Assembly (NCBI GenBank): GCA_037367405.1
Contig: JAZKJV010010539.1
Location: 62,001-126,000 of the forward strand
DNA length: 64,000 bases
Origin: Ottelia alismoides
Taxonomy: Eukaryota; Streptophyta; Magnoliopsida; Alismatales; Hydrocharitaceae
Reading direction: 5' to 3'
Under the pieces are notes generated by a model, which saw only the letters and a program-made list of their open reading frames with translations, had not been told where the DNA came from and did not search any database. Both the position numbers and the translations under genes were made by a program. Below are positions 61,450 through 64,000 of this stretch, piece by piece (position 1 is the stretch's first letter; every line of letters starts with the position of its first letter).

Positions 61450-64000
61450 ATATTTTATTTATTTATTTTTCTTTCTATATCTTTTGCGTAACTCACCCAA
61501 TAGGTTTCTCCTCTTATAAGGAAAACCGTAGGGCCTCATTATGAATTAATTCATTGTTTTCTCTCAACATGGTGTTGGAGCGATGTTCTTAGATCGGATT
61601 TTTCGTACCCCATGCCCTAACCCCCACCCATCGCCCCTCTTCTCTCCACGTTGCCACATCACGTCACCGACATCACCACTGCATGATGTCGAGTGTTGTT
61701 GCTCGGTCTCAAGCGTGGCACCGTACGGTGCTCCTCGCGTGGCTCGTGCACCTCGCACGCCTACAAGCACCGCCGTTGGTCGCCACCAAGTGCCCGTCGA
61801 TATAGTTGCATCCCTTGTGGTGCCTCCTGTGGCACTCCTCACCACTAGACACCGCCACCAGTCGTTGTGTTGGAAGTTGCAGCACATCTTTGCCATGATT
61901 AAACACTAGACGGCCCTTTTTTTCAGCTACCAAGGTCTGATTTTGGGTCTTTTTTGGTGAAATCAGACCTTGTGACCCTTCTCTCACCTAACGTGACCCC
62001 TTAGATGATGGGAATGGTTGTATGAGTCTATACATACAACTACCCTACATGGTTGCATAGACACATTCCGATTAGCATGCAACCAGTTGAGTTCAGTTTC
62101 GATTTTCTTATCATCATTTCAGAGAGCAAGAGTGATACCTTCAAGGAACTGACTCCCATTGTCAAGATGGATGGGATCAATTATGAGTTATGGTCAATGT
62201 AGTTTTTAACTCTGATGCAGTGTATTAACATATAACGCATTCTGACACAGCCAGGGCCGATAGGGAGAATGCTTCATGGAAGCATAATGACACGCACACA
62301 CGTATTTAGCTCTTCGGGATAAGACTGGGGAGGATACTTCATGAAAGCAAAATGATACTCTGGAACTCCGATCACGAAGCTAGCTAATAATATTGTGAAT
62401 CAACTTATTTCCAAGGTAATGTGTGATACCTTGGCAACCACATATGAGCAAGCAAAAAATGAGGCTAAGATTCTTCGGTTGCAGCTTGACATCTTCACAA
62501 CCAAACAGAATGACCGTTCATTACTGAACTTTTACTCTTCGCTTCGTGACATGTTCGAGAAGCTTCATAGCTTCTTGCTAGCAGCTACATCTACTGTGCA
62601 ACATATGGCGAACAAGAATGTCACGATGGTTGGAGTCTTTCTGGTTGCTCTAGACCTTGAGTATGAGGTAACACACACCTATCTTCTCACAGGCGCGACC
62701 TTCCCTGCAATGGAGGAGGCTTACAATCGTCTCAGTAGGATCTTTGTTCCATCCTTTGTCATCATTCAAACCTCCTCAGTGATGGTTGCATCTCGCGGCA
62801 AGGGAGGTATTTCTCAGTTCAAAGGACTTGGTGCTCATTGCAGAGGAGGTGGGCTTTAGCGTGGTGCATATACCTATTGCCAATTTGCCATCATTCTGAT
62901 CATTTGGAAGAGACATGCTATCAGAGGCATGGATACCCCACATCTGCTCGTGTGACTGAGTAGGTTGAACCCACTGTCAGTTTGGCTCATATTACAAATC
63001 AAGTTTGATGATATTGTCTCTTGTTTGAGGGAGATAATGACTCGTATTGCGTCACTACTAGTGCACTTACATGTCCGTAAAAATGTGACCACTGCCAAAG
63101 CATCTTTTAGCTCCTCAGGTATAACTTATGCTCTTATCAGTTATCGTATGGTAGATATGATAGAGTGGATCATGGATTCTGGTGCATCCCATCATTTGTG
63201 TGAAGACATGACTCGATTTACTTCATACATATCTGTCCCTTTAGAGCAATTGTCATTGCAGATGAGACTCATTCTTCTGTTACAGGGCTAGAATATGTCC
63301 ATTTGACATCGTCCATGCGACTGCAAAATGTACTACATGCATCAGATTTTTCGATGAATTTACTATTTATTAGTCGCCAAGGACTTGCATTGTCGTATCA
63401 TTTTTTACCCTTATTCTCTAGTGTTTCAGGACATACTAACGACCATTGTGATTGGATGTGGCCGTGAGCAATGGGAGCCCTACAAACTTGTCTAGTATCC
63501 ATATGTTGGTGCTTTTTTCATTCTTATTATATCCGTCTCACCTTATATGTGACATCTACATTTTGGTCACCTCCCTCTGCAAAAGCCATGTCATGTTCTC
63601 CTTCTCCCACAGGTGTCCTCTCGATCCACCTTCTAGTGTGAGGCTTGTCAGCTTGAGAAACATCACCCATCCCCTTTCCCTGGTCGTCAGATTCGTAGTA
63701 GTAATCATTTATTTGAGATAGTTCATTTTGACATTTGGGGTCCTGGTTGTGTTTCCGATCATCATGGACACATGTTTTATGTTATAGATGTGGATGATTT
63801 TTCTAGACTATCATGATTATTTTCTGAAAAACATGTTCGAGGTTACTGTCAATTTATCAATTCATTATTAAAATAAAAAAAATTCGGCTACTTTTAAGCT
63901 TGTTCAAGCTGACAATGCATTAGAGTTCTGCATGTTACTGCTTTCTTAGTTCTCCAGACCTCTTGGCATTATACACCACACTTCGTGTACGTACACTTCC
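61450..64000 (+). mobile_element. Decayed Ty1/copia element running off the window
   Basis: An LTR-like end (ctcttataaggaaa to tctctcaaca at 61569) is followed by a mutated primer site (tggtgttggagc). Gag: VKMDGINYELW, TLATTYEQAKNEAKILRLQL, MVGVFLVALDLEYE. Then come a CCHC-type knuckle (FCHHSDHLEETCYQRHGYP), protease WIMDSGASHHLCED at about 63165-63210, HFGHLPLQK, CEACQLEKHH, FDIWGPG and DVDDFSR (integrase). Many stops and frameshifts. It is related to, but more decayed than, the element at 48103-53064. Confidence 0.85.
62395..62859 (+). pseudogene. Copia gag fragment (UBN2 region)
   Basis: A 154-codon open piece with NQLISKVMCDTLATTYEQ, LQLDIFTTKQNDRSLLNFYS and FEKLHSF. This is the conserved gag core, about 60% alike in style to the gag at 48943-49390. 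Stops precede it. Confidence 0.8.

Overview
This is nuclear DNA from a flowering plant, probably a monocot. The evidence is a GC-rich first exon followed by AT-rich exons, many Ty1/copia, LINE, SINE, TRIM and MITE insertions with the usual plant primer-binding sites, and no bacterial-style gene packing.

Nearly the whole window is one host gene on the + strand. Ten exons with GT-AG introns and matching phases join into a 532-residue P-loop (AAA+/Orc-like) NTPase running from 10167 to 59778. Only 1.6 kb of its 49.6 kb is coding. Intron 2 (28.1 kb) and intron 5 (14.8 kb) are packed with mobile elements.

Region by region. 1-10166 is 5' intergenic DNA with an 814-bp tandem duplication, a complete 590-bp TRIM element and three palindromic repeats. 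Intron 1 (10851-14882) holds a poly-G tract and a Tourist-type MITE. Intron 2 (15044-43151) holds a hAT-type MITE and an L1-like LINE (LINE 1, about 17.4-33.3 kb) cut apart by MULE-type MITEs, by three copies of a non-autonomous LTR family with TGATGCA...TGCATCA ends, and by a second antisense LINE. Further on it holds a third LINE carrying a MULE-type MITE, a tRNA-derived SINE and a copia fragment. Intron 5 (43639-58484) holds a degenerate TRIM, a MULE-type MITE, an almost full-length copia element (48103-53064) with a perfect 5-bp target duplication, a 580-bp tandem duplication of its 3' end with a hAT MITE, and a copia LTR/gag remnant on the - strand. Exons 6-10 lie at 58485-59778. The last 4 kb is 3' intergenic, with a third TRIM remnant and a decayed copia element that runs off the end.

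The most striking observation is an inversion at 24090-27934. Two LTR elements of opposite orientation flank it, and their target-site duplications are exchanged in reverse complement (gacat/atgtc and tagga/tccta). Putting the segment back restores both LINE 1 and a split LTR. The second is the TGATGCA family itself: its internal region looks like a single open frame that starts at the base after the primer-binding site and ends on the first three bases of the 3' LTR.
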